Origin: Kiritimatiellota bacterium B12222
GTDB taxonomy: Bacteria; Verrucomicrobiota; Kiritimatiellia; SS1-B-03-39; UBA6053
Assembly: GCA_029719485.1 (NCBI GenBank)
Contig: CP120722.1
Location: 496,001 to 560,000 of the forward strand
Reading direction: 5' to 3'
Length of the DNA: 64,000 nt
A program made the translations under genes and the position numbers. Of this stretch, positions 62,487 through 64,000 are shown piece by piece. Positions within the stretch are counted from its first letter, which is position 1. The number at the start of each line of letters is the position of its first letter. The notes under the pieces are model-generated. The model was not told the origin of the DNA and did not search any database. It saw only the letters and a program-made list of their open reading frames with translations.

Positions 62487-64000
62487 TTACTGTATTTCCC
62501 ATGTTCCGTCAGCTTGGAGTACCCGGGTTTGGGTGAACAGGGTTTTACCTTGCGGGTTGGTGATCAGCGTACGGGTGCTAGTTCCCGGTGCCCAATTGCC
62601 ATCGATTAATTTTCCTTCCGTGCTTTCGGTTTGCAGGATTTTACCTTTGGGGGTTGGGACAAAACGTTGACTATCTTTATTCCAGGTTCCTAAATCGTAA
62701 TAATACACAATCATGGAGCCGTCAGCTTTGGTAATGCTGCTGATTTTATTGGAAGCCACAGGATGATCAGGTGCATAATAGTCGGTGAGAGTGCGCAGAT
62801 TTTCAGGGGAGCCAAAGGTAGCTTCCGGATCTATGCTTTCTTCGCTGATGTCAAAAAGACAACCATTCGCACGTTTCCCATATACATTCCAGGTCGTAGA
62901 AAAGGGAATGCCGTTTCTACGGGTGAATGAGGTGCGGGGACGCTTGTCCGTATCGTCATAAAGATCATCGCTGGTCAAAGGCGTGTAGTCGTACACCGTA
63001 AGCTCGCCCTGGGTCATGGATTGTGAAAAGTCCGCCGGAGGATTTTCAGGGAGGTACGTGTAGTCTTGTTGTTGGATGATGGCTTCGGCAGATGGATCGG
63101 GAAATAGATCCAGCAATTCAGCGACTTCGGGATTTTTTTCTGAGGGTGGGGCGACGACCTGCTTTAGAGGTTTCCACGTTTTTGTGAGGCGGCCCAAATC
63201 ATCATATTCATGTTTGACCCAGTTGCCGTCGGCCGTTTTTTCGAGGGTATGTAAAGTGAGTATTTTTTGGGTGAAGGGATCTTCAATATAGTCGTAGGCA
63301 TTGATGGTTTCTTGGCCATACTTTAGTTTTCTTTCGTAAGTGTTGTTCCACTTTCTATTTTTTAAAAGTATGAATTCTTCATGACGCTGGTTGCGGCCAT
63401 TATCTGAATACCTTTTGCGCACAAAACATTTCATTCCGTCTTCGTTAAAGAAATGATGATCGTCAATTGAGGGAATGTCTTGTCCTTCTACTTTGCAATA
63501 TAACCGGTAGAGCCAAGGCTTATCACCACGGGTCCAGGTCGTGGTGGACTCCAATTCACCATCTTTAAAGCTTTCGATGACCATATAGCGGTATTGATCG
63601 GCTTCGGGTTGATAGAAACGCCCGCTTTTCTTGGGTTTGGCTCCAGGTTTCAGTACATAAAAGCCATTTTCTTTTTGGCTCTGTACTTGATTGATCTCAT
63701 ATTTATCTGTGACACGGGTTTTATCGTCAGGGTATGAAACGATATTAATAGATTTTGTATCTCTGTACTGTTTTATGTGGCCATTTTCATCAAAAAGTAC
63801 TTCAAAACCACTGTCTTTAAAATAATGTTTTTTGCCGTTAGGCGAGATTTTGAAAATAGGAAACCATGGGGGATGACCGTCTTGCGCTTTGGCGTGCAGG
63901 CGATATTGGCTGCCATCAAAATCGGTCACATGAAAATAGGTGGGTTCCCCCACAATGGGTTTTTCATTTTCATCGAGGAGCTCCACTTTGATCTTCTTCC
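62487..64000 (-). CDS. YD/RHS-repeat-like protein, C-terminal part (continues past the right edge)
   Basis: The frame is open from the right edge; the in-frame GTG at 63986 is not taken as the start because coding continues upstream (KKIKV before it). Residues show loose repeats of the form 'YxxDxxGRLxxTWxP' and 'TKADGSMIVYYYDLG', as in RHS/YD-repeat proteins that wrap into a beta shell. HEYDDLGRLTKTW is the clearest match. The protein stops at TWEIQ with no toxin-like C-terminal domain and no core signature, so it is either the end of a non-toxic YD protein or a truncated form. 62 bp separate it from the cytochrome gene on the same strand. Confidence 0.68.
   Translation of the reverse strand, partial: KKIKVELLDENEKPIVGEPTYFHVTDFDGSQYRLHAKAQDGHPPWFPIFKISPNGKKHYFKDSGFEVLFDENGHIKQYRDTKSINIVSYPDDKTRVTDKYEINQVQSQKENGFYVLKPGAKPKKSGRFYQPEADQYRYMVIESFKDGELESTTTWTRGDKPWLYRLYCKVEGQDIPSIDDHHFFNEDGMKCFVRKRYSDNGRNQRHEEFILLKNRKWNNTYERKLKYGQETINAYDYIEDPFTQKILTLHTLEKTADGNWVKHEYDDLGRLTKTWKPLKQVVAPPSEKNPEVAELLDLFPDPSAEAIIQQQDYTYLPENPPADFSQSMTQGELTVYDYTPLTSDDLYDDTDKRPRTSFTRRNGIPFSTTWNVYGKRANGCLFDISEESIDPEATFGSPENLRTLTDYYAPDHPVASNKISSITKADGSMIVYYYDLGTWNKDSQRFVPTPKGKILQTESTEGKLIDGNWAPGTSTRTLITNPQGKTLFTQTRVLQADGTWEIQ

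Overview
The window looks like a chromosomal segment from a Gram-negative member of the PVC superphylum (Verrucomicrobiota, Kiritimatiellota or Lentisphaerota). This is an inference. It rests on LL-diaminopimelate aminotransferase (DapL), a LEPR-XLL surface-protein N-terminus at the left edge, an SHD1-domain secreted metallopeptidase, a type IV pilin-like protein, a DUF4038-type glycosidase, a large GH94-superfamily phosphorylase, and a multihaem-cytochrome/TPR protein. An LpxL-type acyltransferase indicates an outer membrane. Exact placement would need marker-gene phylogeny. I see no tRNA, rRNA, insertion sequence, prophage or CRISPR array.

Layout. 1-5.4 kb: edge of a LEPR-XLL protein, a metallopeptidase/phosphatase pair, an anchored hypothetical protein, a YhcC-type radical SAM protein and UDP-glucuronate decarboxylase. 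5.5-10 kb: a DUF4038-type glycosidase and a two-domain FAD/Fe-S D-2-hydroxyacid dehydrogenase. 10.3-12.3 kb: pilC, then a pilin-like gene behind overlapping sigma-54 and sigma-70 promoter motifs. 12.6-25.3 kb: a surface-glycan locus (two GT-C membrane transferases, three GT4-type and two GT2 enzymes, a methyltransferase, a Wzx-type flippase and a sulfotransferase). 25.4-28.3 kb: small membrane protein, lipid A-type acyltransferase, anchored unknown.

28.8-32.9 kb holds hpt-mnmE-mnmG, carrying three copies of the 16-bp palindrome TGTTCCACGTGGAACA, which matches the chromosomal ParB site parS. One copy is the core of a 34-bp perfect palindrome. The segment is therefore probably in the origin-proximal part of the chromosome. 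32.9-44 kb is mostly RNA and nucleotide housekeeping (SpoU methyltransferase, NYN nuclease, RsmB, Tgt, DnaQ-type exonuclease) with a DeoR regulator, a PduO-type adenosyltransferase, an output-less PAS receptor and PutP. 44-50.6 kb: yajC-secDF-recJ-TatD and accD.

50.6-52.4 kb: leuA is preceded by a previously unlisted 18-codon leader peptide (MNFISTLLLGLFLLLCEG, 7 Leu codons), an antiterminator segment and a GC-rich terminator. This is a complete leucine attenuator, and the leader ORF appears to be leaderless. 52.5-64 kb: large GH94/GH149-like phosphorylase, dapL, secreted coiled-coil protein, P-loop kinase, CsgG/FlgT-like protein, octahaem cytochrome with TPRs, and the end of a YD/RHS-like protein running off the right edge. 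Three short tandem repeats (7x7, 6x7 and 10x6 bp) lie in the 3' flanks of genes.
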